From assembly GCA_016718135.1 (NCBI GenBank), contig JADKEF010000008.1:1-64000 (forward strand): DNA of 64,000 nucleotides, in the 5' to 3' direction. The notes under the pieces are model-generated. The model saw nothing but the letters and a program-made list of their open reading frames with translations, searched no databases and was not told the origin of the DNA. This document shows positions 43,712 to 54,000 of the stretch, piece after piece; the first letter of the stretch is position 1, and the number at the start of each line of letters is the position of its first letter. Both the position numbers and the translations under genes were made by a program. Origin of the DNA: Acidobacteriota bacterium. Lineage in GTDB: Bacteria; Acidobacteriota; Blastocatellia; Pyrinomonadales; Pyrinomonadaceae.

Positions 43712-44575
43712 TTAGCCTATCGCGCCCATTTCCTTCTTTGTTTCCTCGGTCAAGCCGTACGATTCCTGATCGTTGGGATACGCACCTGTTTTTACATCCT
43801 GAGTCCACGTTTGGATCGCCTCGGTCATGACCTGTCGGAGGTTTGCGTATTGGCGGACAAATCGCGGTTGTCGGCCGAAGGTCATGCCGAGCAGATCGTG
43901 GAGTACAAGCACCTGAATATCGCATTCCAGACCAGCACCGATGCCGATGGTTGAGATCGAAAGTTCTTCGGTAATCATTGCCGCCAATTCGCGGGGAACG
44001 AGTTCGAGGACGATGGCAAATGCTCCGGCGTCCTCAAGCATTTTTGCGTCCTCGATCAAGATCTTCGCCTGCTCCGCAGTGCGACCCTGAACGCGGTAGC
44101 CGCCCATTTTATAGACCGACTGCGGCGTCAGGCCGATGTGGGCGACGACCGGGATCTCTTCGCTCACGAGCCTCTTGACCAACGGAACACGATTGCTGCC
44201 GCCTTCGAGCTTCACGGCTTCTGCTCCGCCGTATTTCATCAATCGCAGTGCGTTCTTTACGCTTTCATTCTCGCTAATGTGGTAGGTGCCAAATGGCATG
44301 TCTGCGACGACCATTGCCCGCTCGGTACCACGTTTGACGGCGATGCACGCCGATAAGATCTCCTCGATCGATACGGGTATCGTGTTGCCATAGCCGTGAA
44401 TGACGTTACCGATGCTGTCACCGACGAGGATCATGTCGACGCCTGCCTCGTCCACGATGCGGGCGGTCGGATAATCGTACGCCGTCAGGCATACGAGTTT
44501 TTCGCCCTTTTCCTTCGCAGCACGGATCGCCGGAAGGTAAACCTTGCCCTCTTTGTCAGGTTGCAGATATGCCAT
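43712..44575 (-). CDS. panB: 3-methyl-2-oxobutanoate hydroxymethyltransferase
   Basis: A 287-residue enzyme, first committed step of pantothenate synthesis. LVCLTAYDYPTARIVDEAGV, ILVGDSIGNVIHGYGNTIPV, VADMPFGTYHISENES, AVKLEGGSNRVPLVKRLVSE, VVAHIGLTPQSVYKMGGYRV and IGIGAGLECDIQVLVLHDLL are the family blocks with metal-binding Asp and catalytic Glu regions. Middle gene of the folK-panB-panC run. Confidence 0.96.
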   Translation of the reverse strand: MAYLQPDKEGKVYLPAIRAAKEKGEKLVCLTAYDYPTARIVDEAGVDMILVGDSIGNVIHGYGNTIPVSIEEILSACIAVKRGTERAMVVADMPFGTYHISENESVKNALRLMKYGGAEAVKLEGGSNRVPLVKRLVSEEIPVVAHIGLTPQSVYKMGGYRVQGRTAEQAKILIEDAKMLEDAGAFAIVLELVPRELAAMITEELSISTIGIGAGLECDIQVLVLHDLLGMTFGRQPRFVRQYANLRQVMTEAIQTWTQDVKTGAYPNDQESYGLTEETKKEMGAIG

Positions 44576-44614
44576 AAATTTGAGGTCAAGTTTAGCTTTT
44601 TGTCAGTGGCAAGT

Positions 44615-45154
44615 CTAGCAATTTCCGTCCAAGGGCTCCGAGGACGCATTTGAGTTCGGATCCCACCGTATTACTTCTGAAATGTCATCGACATGGGCGA
44701 GGATGTCGGCGATCGCCATATCAAGAACGGGATGGTACAAGGTCGGCGCGATCTCGTTGAGCGGCACCAGGACGAATTTGCGAAGATGGAGTCGCGGATG
44801 CGGCAGGATGAGGAACTCGCTTTCGACAACGATCTCTCCAAAAAGGAGAATATCGAGATCGACGGTGCGAGGCTTTTTGATGGTCTTGTCGCCGCGGCCG
44901 AGTAGATACTCGATCCGTAAAAGCCTTGCCATCATCTGGGTATGGCTGATGTTCGAGACCCTAACCTCGGCAACCATATTCAAAAACATCAGATCCGTAT
45001 CGAGCCCTACCGGCTCGGTCTCATAGATCGAGGACAACCGTACGACATCAAAGCTCGCCTCGAGCATGCACCTGACAGCCAGCAAAAGATTGCCTGCCCG
45101 GTCACCGAGATTTGAGCCGAGGCCGATGTATGCGGTCGTCGCCGTAGTTTCCAT
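44615..45154 (-). CDS. folK: 6-hydroxymethyl-7,8-dihydropterin pyrophosphokinase
   Basis: A 179-residue folate enzyme. TTAYIGLGSNLGDRAGNLLL, VVRLSSIYETEPVG, FLNMVAEVRVS, IEYLLGRGDKTIKKPRTVDLD-like stretch ending DLDILLFGE, and ILPHPRLHLRKFVLVPLNEI. Full length. First gene of the operon with panB and panC. Confidence 0.95.
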   Translation of the reverse strand: METTATTAYIGLGSNLGDRAGNLLLAVRCMLEASFDVVRLSSIYETEPVGLDTDLMFLNMVAEVRVSNISHTQMMARLLRIEYLLGRGDKTIKKPRTVDLDILLFGEIVVESEFLILPHPRLHLRKFVLVPLNEIAPTLYHPVLDMAIADILAHVDDISEVIRWDPNSNASSEPLDGNC

Positions 45155-45200
45155 GACAATTGTTTCGGAAAAGATATCTTAACCTCAAAACTCGATCGTG

Positions 45201-45285
45201 GAAAAACTGGAAACTGAAAACACGAAACTGAGAACTGGTGAATATCAAACAGGTAGCCAGTTTTCAGTGTCGAGTTTCCAGTTTC
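45201..45285. repeat. Intergenic hairpin of GAAACTG/CAGTTTC words
   Basis: Left GAAACTGAAAACACGAAACT and GAGAACTGG face right CCAGTTTTCAGTGTCGAGTT and CCAGTTTC; roughly 24 of 29 positions pair. Upstream of folK and of the AlbA_2 gene (divergent). Confidence 0.75.
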
Positions 45286-45428
45286 GGAGGAACCCCGGCT
45301 TGTTTTACAAACGGTGCGTTGAATGATTCAATATCCTTGTTACGATTTTTGACACCAGTAATGTCTCCACACGACATTCGGGCGGATAATGCGTCTCCGT
45401 CCTGACATAAGACTGACGCCAAAAGTGG

Positions 45429-46724
45429 ATGCCGCGAAGAAAATTTCGACATAGTCCGCGTTTTGAATCCCCCGATAGTCCTGCACTTCAGGAATATCTC
45501 TTCAATCAACCAACTCAATCGACGACACGGAGCGAACTGCTTCGTCTGATACGCGGCGGGGAGGACACTTACCTTGAGCTAAAGGTTAAGCTCTCTAATA
45601 GCGAGAAGATCGCGCAGGGGATCGTCGCTCTCGCCAATACCGATGGCGGTACGATCATCTTTGGCGTGAACGATCAGCTCCGCATCGAAGGCGTTTCAAA
45701 TCCGGAATGGGTCCAGCAGGAACTTGTACGCATATGCCGCGAAGAGATCGTGCCACCGCTAGTTCCGATCATCGACACGATCGCGTTCGACAGCGGAAAA
45801 CGCGTTGTTGCTCTCGATGTTGACGGCAGAAAGCGGCCGTATCGGACAAAGGATGGCAGATTTTATCTTCGTTTCGGGGCAGAGAAGAGGGAAGTCTCGC
45901 GTGATGAGCTCTCCGTCTGGCTGGACGAATTGCGGCCACTCGGGTTTGAGAACATTCCACTACAGACCGTGACGGAGGACGATTTCGACGACGCTCTTTT
46001 GTGGAGCTTTGCGAGTGGTTTTGACGACGACGCTCCGAATCGGAGTCTTTATCAAACAAGTGATTTTCTGCGTAAAGATCTGTTGCTTGCGGTTGGTAAC
46101 ACTGACGACTTCTTCCCGACAGTAGCGGCAGTATTGCTTTTTGCCAAGAGCGAACGTGTCCCGGAGCTTTTGCCGCGTTCTAATGTGACTGTCGCGAGAT
46201 ATTCCGGCGACAACGGAACCGCGCAACTGATCGAGGCGATCGGGGTCAAAGGGAATCTATTGACTCAATATGAAACGATCTTAAGTTTCATCGAGAGATA
46301 CGTAGATCTCGCGAAAGAAAGGCCCAAGAAACGTTTGCAGCTTGTTACAGATCCAGTCGCTCAGGCCCGAAGCACATATCATTTTTACTCGATCTCTGAG
46401 GCTCTGATCAACGCTCTAATACACCGTGACCTCGCGCTTCGAGAGATCAGAACGCGGATAAATATCTACGACAACGCCATTGAGATCATCAATCCGCGCC
46501 GTACGAACGGATTCTCGCCCCCCGCCTCGCGGGCGATCCGCTACGGCATCACTCAGCGGCTGAATCCACAGATCGCCGCCATATTCACCCGCCGAGAATA
46601 CGGCATCAACGTCCCGCACGGCGGTCTGCCGATGGTATTGCGTCAGTCGAACCGCTTCTCGGGCCGAAAACCGGAGATATATATTGCGAATGATGAATTT
46701 AAGGTTAAGATATTTGGAGTTTAG
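45429..46724 (+). CDS. AlbA_2 (Schlafen-like) DNA-binding protein, RecG-like C-terminus
   Basis: A 431-residue protein. The AlbA_2 domain (about 40-170) has GGEDTYLELKVKLSNSEKIA, then GIVALANTDGGTIIFGVND and KRPYRTKDGRFYLRFGAEKR. It is followed by a helical part, then an ATPase_c_4-like region with SISEALINALIHRDLALREI, RINIYDNAIEIINPRRTNGF and ITQRLNPQIAAIFTRREYGI. Such proteins act as transcriptional regulators or in stress and phage response; no direct target is visible. Its start and the divergent folK promoter flank a hairpin repeat. Confidence 0.85.
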   Translation: MPRRKFRHSPRFESPDSPALQEYLFNQPTQSTTRSELLRLIRGGEDTYLELKVKLSNSEKIAQGIVALANTDGGTIIFGVNDQLRIEGVSNPEWVQQELVRICREEIVPPLVPIIDTIAFDSGKRVVALDVDGRKRPYRTKDGRFYLRFGAEKREVSRDELSVWLDELRPLGFENIPLQTVTEDDFDDALLWSFASGFDDDAPNRSLYQTSDFLRKDLLLAVGNTDDFFPTVAAVLLFAKSERVPELLPRSNVTVARYSGDNGTAQLIEAIGVKGNLLTQYETILSFIERYVDLAKERPKKRLQLVTDPVAQARSTYHFYSISEALINALIHRDLALREIRTRINIYDNAIEIINPRRTNGFSPPASRAIRYGITQRLNPQIAAIFTRREYGINVPHGGLPMVLRQSNRFSGRKPEIYIANDEFKVKIFGV

Positions 46725-46749
46725 TCTCACAACATTTTGTTGCTAAAAC

Positions 46750-47619
46750 ATGGCTTTGACCTCAGACAGTGAATTTGAATATCCCTTGTGTCCGGTATGC
46801 TCGAGCGACGATCGTTCGACCGAGTTTACTTTTGAGAAGCCTTACACGGTCGTAGTGTGCGGTCAGTGTCGGATGTACTATCTTTATCCCCGGTTGACCG
46901 AACTGGCGATGCTTCGGTTTTACGAACAAGATTCATATTTTCAGGGTGGTCAATCGGGATACTCAGACACGGGTTACAGCGATCAGGAGAATGCACTGAG
47001 AAGCACCTTTCGGCGGTTGATGAAGCGGCTCGCCGAACGCAAGTACACGGGGGGAGATCTCCTCGAGATCGGCTGTGGTTACGGATATCTGCTCGAGGAA
47101 GCAAGGCCCTACTTTGATCGCCGAGTCGGTACTGAGTTTTCGGGAGAGGGCGTACGGTTGTCGGAGCCGAAGGCAGACGCGGTCTTCGCTGGGGGAATCG
47201 AGGCCGTACCTCAGGAGATGAAATTCGATTGCATCATTGCGACGCAGGTCATCGAACATGTTTATAGACCGCTCGACTTCATTTTGCAGATCCGGGCGCA
47301 CGCCAAGCCCGGAGCGACGGTTGTCCTTTCTACGCCCGATATGGGCGGGATGCTGCGAAAGGTAATGGGTTCGCGTTGGCCTTCTTTTAAACGGCCCGAG
47401 CATGTCAATTATTTTGACTTTCGGACTCTTTCGGGAGTCATGCGTGATGCAGGATTGGTAGGACTCACCAACATCCCTCATCCCCATGCGTTTCCACTGG
47501 CCTTAATAGCGTCAAAATTTGGAGCTAGAGTTCCAGGTGTACTCGGCAAAACCAATATTTGGGTTCCGGCGACAACGGTCGCGATCGCGGGTAGCGTCAA
47601 AGATGAAGGACAATCGTAA
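46750..47619 (+). CDS. SAM-dependent methyltransferase with N-terminal zinc ribbon
   Basis: A 289-residue protein. N-terminal zinc-ribbon-like part: CPVCSSDD then CGQCRMYYLYPRL (four Cys). Class I methyltransferase core: LLEIGCGYGYLLEEARPYFD (SAM loop), FDCIIATQVIEHVYRPLDFI and PGATVVLSTPDMGGM. This layout is common in sugar and O-antigen methyltransferases. The 3' end overlaps the GT2 gene by 17 bases, indicating one transcript with the glycan-surface genes. Confidence 0.85.
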   Translation: MALTSDSEFEYPLCPVCSSDDRSTEFTFEKPYTVVVCGQCRMYYLYPRLTELAMLRFYEQDSYFQGGQSGYSDTGYSDQENALRSTFRRLMKRLAERKYTGGDLLEIGCGYGYLLEEARPYFDRRVGTEFSGEGVRLSEPKADAVFAGGIEAVPQEMKFDCIIATQVIEHVYRPLDFILQIRAHAKPGATVVLSTPDMGGMLRKVMGSRWPSFKRPEHVNYFDFRTLSGVMRDAGLVGLTNIPHPHAFPLALIASKFGARVPGVLGKTNIWVPATTVAIAGSVKDEGQS

Positions 47620-48571
47620 CTTGGTCTCAATAGTAATGCCGGTTTATCGGGAGGGAGCTCATATTGTTTCCATTCTCGAGCAGGCTCGGGATGCCGTTGA
47701 GAGCAGCGGGATGGCGCATGAGTTTGTACTCGTGGACGATGGTTCGCCCGACGATACTTGGCGGATCCTATCCGAGATCTCCTCCAATTTTCCTAACTTA
47801 GCGGCGGTCCGGTTGAGCAGGAATTTTGGCAAAGAAGCAGCGCTTTGTGCCGGTATCGAAATGGCGCGCGGTGATGCCGTTATCGTAATGGACGCAGATG
47901 GCCAGCATCCTATCTCACTGATCCCCGAAATGATCCGGCAGTGGGTCGATTCCGGTGCCGCGATCGTTGAAGGGGTAAAGGCGAGTCGCGGCAAGGAGAC
48001 AACCCTCAATCGAGTGGGAGCCCGCTTGTTCTATTCAACCTGGACCCGTCTCTCGGGGTTCGACCTGACAGCAGCGTCCGATTTCAAATTGCTGGATCGA
48101 AGAGCGGTTGAAGCCTACCTCCAGATGGATGAGCGGAGTGTTTTCTTTCGCGGCATGACCGCGTGGCTGGGATTCGAGCGAAAACAGATACCCTTCGAGG
48201 TGGCCGGGCGGGCGGGCGGCAAATCCACTTGGTCGATTTTCCGACTTTTTCGGCTTGCCCTTACCGGAATAACCGCCTTCTCGGCACTGCCACTTCAGCT
48301 GGTTACGCTAGCCGGGTTCCTATTTTTGTTATTTGCGTTGCTTTTTGGAGCCCAGACTCTTTACGTACTGATCGAGGGACACGCAGTTAGTGGATTTGCG
48401 ACAATCATCTTTTTGTTACTCATCATTGGAAGTGCTCTGATGATTAGCCTCGGCATAATCGGCGAGTACGTAGCTCGAATATACGAAGAGGTCAAAGGAC
48501 GGCCGCGATTTGTGGTTTCAGAGTCAATTCAGTCGAGAAAAAAACAGGGCACACTTTCGCGTGCTGAATAG
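47603..48571 (+). CDS. Family 2 glycosyltransferase, DPM1/GtrB-like, membrane
   Basis: A 322-residue protein starting MKDNRNLVSIVMPVYREGAH. GT-A fold: FVLVDDGSPDDTW, RNFGKEAALCAGIEMARGDA, VIVMDADGQHP (DxD), and the later SVFFRGMTAWLGFERKQIPF. Two C-terminal membrane helices (ITAFSALPLQLVTLAGFLFL, TIIFLLLIIGSALMISLGII). These enzymes attach a sugar to undecaprenyl phosphate for later transfer across the membrane. The two big membrane proteins that follow on the other strand are plausible users of such a lipid-linked sugar. Confidence 0.92.
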   Translation: MKDNRNLVSIVMPVYREGAHIVSILEQARDAVESSGMAHEFVLVDDGSPDDTWRILSEISSNFPNLAAVRLSRNFGKEAALCAGIEMARGDAVIVMDADGQHPISLIPEMIRQWVDSGAAIVEGVKASRGKETTLNRVGARLFYSTWTRLSGFDLTAASDFKLLDRRAVEAYLQMDERSVFFRGMTAWLGFERKQIPFEVAGRAGGKSTWSIFRLFRLALTGITAFSALPLQLVTLAGFLFLLFALLFGAQTLYVLIEGHAVSGFATIIFLLLIIGSALMISLGIIGEYVARIYEEVKGRPRFVVSESIQSRKKQGTLSRAE

Positions 48572-48615
48572 CGACGAGAAATTAGGTGTTTCGGCTCGTA
48601 GATAACCCGGCATAA

Positions 48616-51060
48616 TTAACCCTTCCTTATCGGTTTTGAATCCCGTGACTGCTCCATTTCTATTTTGATAACCCTCGATTTGACGGTGTAAAGGATGAGT
48701 AGTTCGCGTCTTGTGCCTGACTCAATGAAGGTAAGCACTCCCGGTGTTGCAATGCCTTCGGTGATCGGCAAGATCGGTCCGTCGACTGGGTTTCCATTCA
48801 GGTCGAATGCGACTATCTGGTCCGATTTGGTTGAAGTGACATAGACCTTGTTTACCGCCGAGTCGAAGACGATGTCCCGGACGTATTGAACTTCGCTCGC
48901 CCAGCCAGGAATCATCCATTGCCTAATAAACCTGCCACTAGGGTCGAAGACCTGCACGCGTCGATTACCGGCGTCAGCCACGAATACGTTGCCTCCACCG
49001 ATCGAAATGCCGATCGGATCATTCAATTGTCCCTCGCCCGAACCCGTCGAGCCAAAAGTGCGATAGTTCTCAGTAGCGGGGTTGAACACGGAGATCCGAT
49101 TACGGCCCTGATCGACAATGTAGAGCTCGCCGCCGGGGCCAAATTCGCAGTCTCGTGGCCCATAAAATCCGGTGTCCGGACCCGCCCATTCCTTGACGAA
49201 TGTCCCGTCCGGCTTGAACTTCATCAGCTTATGAAGAAATGCATCGGTTACCCAAATATCACCCTTTGCATCGACTGCTATACCCTGAGGTTCACGAAAT
49301 TCTCCATTACCATCGCCCGCCGTGCCGAAGGCTACGACGAATTTTCCCGTCGCGTCAAATCTTTGGATCAACGAATTACCGGTGTCGGCGACCACGTAGC
49401 CGCCCTTGCCGTCCGGAGCCAACCCGCGGGGTGTCGCAAGGGGCAACGCCCCTGGGACGGACATGTTTGGCCCAGGCGGGCTCTCCGATCGCGAAGATTG
49501 GGGAGCGGGGTGTGTCTTGTAAAGGACGAAAGGAATGTCCTTGACCAGCATCGTGCATTCCGAGCATTTTTCTTCGCCACTCAGCACTATTGCGTCGGCC
49601 GGAGGGCGGGAGCGGGGCGGGAGCTGGAAAAAGTTTGATTCGTCGATCCCTTGTACAGCAGCCTGCCAAAGAGCCTGATAGTAGTACTGGTCCGTAAGAT
49701 AGATCGGACGCTCTGGCTGAGCGATGGCCGCCGCGAAGACCTTTCCGAAATTGTGGTCGAAGTAGCCGTCACGGCCATTTCCAAAGGATTGGAAGCTAAG
49801 ATAGAACGAAACTGCTTGTGCCACTGTAAACGTAAGCAGCAAACCGGCGAGAGCCGAACGCCAACGCCGGCCTTTGTGCTGGGGTTCCTGCTCGGAGTCC
49901 TGATCTTCGCGTTTACTGCCAAGTAGGAGCATCAATGTCGGTACCATGAACATGATCAGGAAAACAGGCAGCGGACACAGCCTAAGGGCATGAAAATCGT
50001 CACGCGTCATCGAGGCCGGAATGGGCGACGCGATCAGCCCAAAGATCATGTAACGCCACCATCCAGACTTGAGATGCCGAACCAGTACTACAACAATCCC
50101 GACCAAGGAAAGGAGTAGCGGCACAACAAGGATCGCGGCGGTGCCTGGAACGTGGTGGCGATAGTTCAGATCACCGGTGAACAGCATCTGGTAAACATTG
50201 ACGTTGGCAATATAGTGACCGATAAATTCTGAGAATATCTGCCCGTAGCCTTTGTCAGGTGACATATAGCCAACCGTTATGTTCAAGCGTCCGGCGAGAG
50301 CTCCTGGGGTATTAATATGAAAGACGAGTAATGGAATCAACGAGATTCCGTAAAACACCCAGGTCACCGCGACGCCTTTGAACCGTCTCAGGGTGAACGC
50401 AAACATAAGGAGCCCAAGAGCCAAGATGGGCCCGAACAAACGTCCTATCGCGTATGTGTAGGTACACAACGCAAGAGCTGAGCCTATAAGGCCGCTGTCA
50501 AGGAGTGACCACCGCTCTTTCTCTGCTACCCGGAAGACCGCGATCAAGAGCAGGGCAAGCATAAATGGATATAGCGGCGCCCCGAAAGCCAATCTTCCGA
50601 TCTCAAAAAGCCATGGCGTCATCAAGGCGATCAGTGCTACGAGCAGGCCGATAGATGACCTTCCTGAGATATTCCTGGCCAGAGAACCGAGCAGTATCGA
50701 GGCGAGGAACATCATTGTCGCACTCAACCCCCGCGAGACTGCGACACTCGGATCGAAGAAAAAATTGAGGAAGGCTAACAAGTAAATCTGAACCGGGTCA
50801 ACATAGCCGAGATAATCGAAGGGCGGCCCGAGCGGAAACATCGGAAAATAGAGCGGCAGATAAACCCCGGCGTCTCCGGATCCCTCGGTGTATATGTGCC
50901 ATGCGTTATACGAGACCGCCGCCTCATCGAGATAGAAGCCAGGAGGGTTCGTATCGATATCGTTTACGTACCCGAAATAAGCAAATACGATGGCGACAAG
51001 AGCAACGACCTTAATGATCGAGTGCCGACCTGAGATCTCTCGGAATTTGAACGAGGTCAT
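48616..51060 (-). CDS. GT39/PMT-like membrane glycosyltransferase with C-terminal NHL propeller
   Basis: An 814-residue protein. N-terminal ~420 residues form about eleven membrane helices with an early acidic loop (NPPGFYLDEAAVSYNAWHIY), as in GT-C/PMT_2 enzymes that take sugars from lipid carriers. After a linker with CSEC, residues ~560-800 are six NHL repeats (PRGLAPDGKGGYVVADTGNS, EPQGIAVDAKGDIWVTDAFL, GPRDCEFGPGGELYIVDQGR, DPIGISIGGGNVFVADAGNR). The propeller would lie outside the membrane. ATGA overlap with the gene upstream. Confidence 0.82.
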   Translation of the reverse strand: MTSFKFREISGRHSIIKVVALVAIVFAYFGYVNDIDTNPPGFYLDEAAVSYNAWHIYTEGSGDAGVYLPLYFPMFPLGPPFDYLGYVDPVQIYLLAFLNFFFDPSVAVSRGLSATMMFLASILLGSLARNISGRSSIGLLVALIALMTPWLFEIGRLAFGAPLYPFMLALLLIAVFRVAEKERWSLLDSGLIGSALALCTYTYAIGRLFGPILALGLLMFAFTLRRFKGVAVTWVFYGISLIPLLVFHINTPGALAGRLNITVGYMSPDKGYGQIFSEFIGHYIANVNVYQMLFTGDLNYRHHVPGTAAILVVPLLLSLVGIVVVLVRHLKSGWWRYMIFGLIASPIPASMTRDDFHALRLCPLPVFLIMFMVPTLMLLLGSKREDQDSEQEPQHKGRRWRSALAGLLLTFTVAQAVSFYLSFQSFGNGRDGYFDHNFGKVFAAAIAQPERPIYLTDQYYYQALWQAAVQGIDESNFFQLPPRSRPPADAIVLSGEEKCSECTMLVKDIPFVLYKTHPAPQSSRSESPPGPNMSVPGALPLATPRGLAPDGKGGYVVADTGNSLIQRFDATGKFVVAFGTAGDGNGEFREPQGIAVDAKGDIWVTDAFLHKLMKFKPDGTFVKEWAGPDTGFYGPRDCEFGPGGELYIVDQGRNRISVFNPATENYRTFGSTGSGEGQLNDPIGISIGGGNVFVADAGNRRVQVFDPSGRFIRQWMIPGWASEVQYVRDIVFDSAVNKVYVTSTKSDQIVAFDLNGNPVDGPILPITEGIATPGVLTFIESGTRRELLILYTVKSRVIKIEMEQSRDSKPIRKG

Positions 51061-54000
51061 TTGGTGTTCTTGGCTTCGAGGGGTGTTGAAAGCGGGTAGG
51101 AGGCGACGTTAGAGCTTCCTGTATTCAATACCAGGAGTTTTCTCTCCGATTTGGTTCGCTGGATCGCCATAGCCGAAGGATTTGCAAGGGAAAATGACTC
51201 ACTTGGCCTCAAACTATCGACAAGAGCCCCGTTTAGATCGAAAACCAGGATCTCATTTGTTCGACCGCTCGAAACGTAGATCGTCTTGCTCGTCTCATCG
51301 AATTCAACATCCGGGAAATTTCCGGATGTTCTTTCCCATGCAGCCACTGGGAATTGCCGTAAGAATTTGCCTTCAAGGTCGAATACCTGAACCCTGTCGT
51401 TGTTCGCGTCTGCAACAAAAACACTATTGCTCCCGATCGCTATACCTGTAGGTTCATTGAACTCGCCCTCCGCTGAGCCGCCTGAACCCCAAGTCGTCCA
51501 CGAGTCTGTGGCGGGATCCAATTTACATATTCGCGTGCCGCCTTGATCAATGACGTAGACCAGCTTGTTTGGGCCTATGGCGAGGTCGCGGGGACCGTAG
51601 AATCTTCCACTGGTTGGTCCGGTCCATTCTTTTTCGAACTGGCCCTCGGACTTAAATCTCAGTAATTTGTGAAGTTTCGCGTCGGACACGTATATGTTTC
51701 CGGATGTGTCGATAACAACGCCATTCGGTTCCTGCATTTGTCCGGCCATGTCACCTCGTTCACCATACGTTGCGAGAAACTTGCCGGAGGCGTCAAATTT
51801 TTGGATACGCGAATTTGCCGTGTCGGCAACAAAAAGGTTGCCTGCTGCATCGACGGCAATTCCGCGAGGACGCCAAAGTTGGCCGGGCTGGCTGCCTTCG
51901 GTGGCCTGAAAGACCGTTCCTTCTGCGGGTGCTGCCTTAGCCTCGGGCAAAACTACGGTCGTCGGATCGACCGCTCCTAGTTGGTCCGGTACCTTGTAGA
52001 TCTTTATATTCGCGTACTCTTTCTTATCATCGTTGAAAACGAGCGGGAAGTGCTTCGCGACGATATCCTCATTTACCCTTGTGATAAAAGCCGGATTGTT
52101 TCGAATCATATCGTCGATGGCGACGTAATCGATCTTATTCTCCTTTAGCAGCGAGAAGAGCTCATTCGCATCACGGGTCTCAAACATTCGCTTTACCAGG
52201 GCCTCGCGGACGGACGTATCGTAACCCGTGCTCCAGGCATAATACGGGTCGCCATAAAACAGGCGGCGACCAGCTAGAAGTAGCTGGTGATTGATGTACT
52301 TTTGCGAGAGGAAGAGCGAGCGCGGGGCAGTGTTGGCTCTTGCCCATTCGACTAGCGGGTCGTCGACGTACTTCATTTTTACAAAGTATGAATTCCAGAC
52401 GGGTACGAGGTCGATCGCCCCCCCAATGGTGATAAGCAAGCCGAGTACGAGCGCCGCGAGGCGGGCTGGGATCGTTGAAGAACCTGACTTTAGATTCCAC
52501 AATTTGACCAAAGCAAATGCCACAAAGACGTTAGCGATTATTAGCCAAATGTTCAGGAATTTGTGGTTTGCAAGCACTTCTTCGCTAAATCTAAAGCAGT
52601 ACGTCAGCGGGAAAACCATGAACGCTGCCGCTAAGAATCGTCGCTGCAAACCCGATGCGAAATACAATGCGATGGCGATCAAAACCCATTTGAATCCGAA
52701 GGTGAAGAATGTGTAGTAAAGAACGTCGAAAAACCCTGCATGATCGATCACAAATCCCCAGCGGAACATCGAGTAACCTGCCGGCCTGAGTCCCGACGTA
52801 AGGTATATCACCTGAGGCAGTCCTAGAATTGCGGCGGTGATGCCGGTTATGATCAGTTCTTTTCGAAGCGGAAAAAGTAGCAGAAATGGTGCCAAAATAA
52901 CTGCCGCCGTGAGATAGACCGGGCCATTCCACATCGGTAGAAGGCCAAGTAGAATGCCTGCGAAGATATATGGTAGGTACTGATCAAATGAAGATGTCGA
53001 AGGAGCAGTCACGGACTCTGCCTTTTTATTCGCTATGGGCTCAGCTTCTGACTCGGATTCGTCCTCCACGTCAACAGCAGTCTCTTCCGCGATAGGTGGC
53101 TCCTCTTCAACCCGTTCTTCCCCAGCCATCTGAGAGTTTTTGTCCTTCTTTGGCTTCTTTGCCTTTAACTCCGCAACCGGTTCTTGTTCTGTTACCGAAG
53201 CCTCTTGCAATGGAGCAAACTCGGTTTGTGACGCGACGGTTGCTTCGGCCTTCTCTCGGTTTCTGATGTAGAGAAAGATCAAGACGAGCAGAAAGATCGC
53301 GATAGAGCTTGTGAAGTGACGTTGATTTAGAAAGACGTTTTGCGACCACACACCCCAGTCCTCGCCGCGATATGGGAAGCCTGAGTTGAGATACATCGTC
53401 ATTTTCGAAAGCTTGTCCATCACCGCTGCGGTCGACGGATTTGCGATCAAGAACGGGATGAACGCGAGCGAACCGTGAAAAAAGAATAGAGCCGCACCGA
53501 TCCGTCCGGCCACTCGCGAACGGAATAGCAGCGTGCCCATGGTCATGACCAACATCAGGAGAGATGTCAGAGAAAAGACACTTAGGACATTGTTTGCCGC
53601 CGCTGGATTCAAGCCAAGGTACTCGAGATTGCCTGCCTGAAAATAGAAAAGAAAATGATAGCGAATGCGGTCGCCGGAGAAATGCGGATACTCAGTCGGG
53701 AAGTTACTGCCGTATGCAAAGGACTGCATGATCGACACTGTCGAACCAAAATCAGGATATTGGTGATGGCCGAATGCAATATTTCCGTCCTCGATCGTGA
53801 AGGTGCGGAACATCATCCAAAGGCCAACGACAAAGAAAATACCGACCACCGTCCAGTCCCAGTGAGTGAATTCTGTCTCTGACGAATCGATCGTCGTGCT
53901 AGGGCAGGCTCTCTCTGTTCCGCGGTTCAAGAAATAGATGAGAGCTATCGAGACCGCAAAAAACACAGCATTGGCCCAAAACATCGGACTCGCCGATTCG

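Noticed and set aside
42846..43925. Extended panC with 75 extra N-terminal residues
   Set aside because: The extension lies inside panB and is low-quality sequence; the start at 43700 fits the family.
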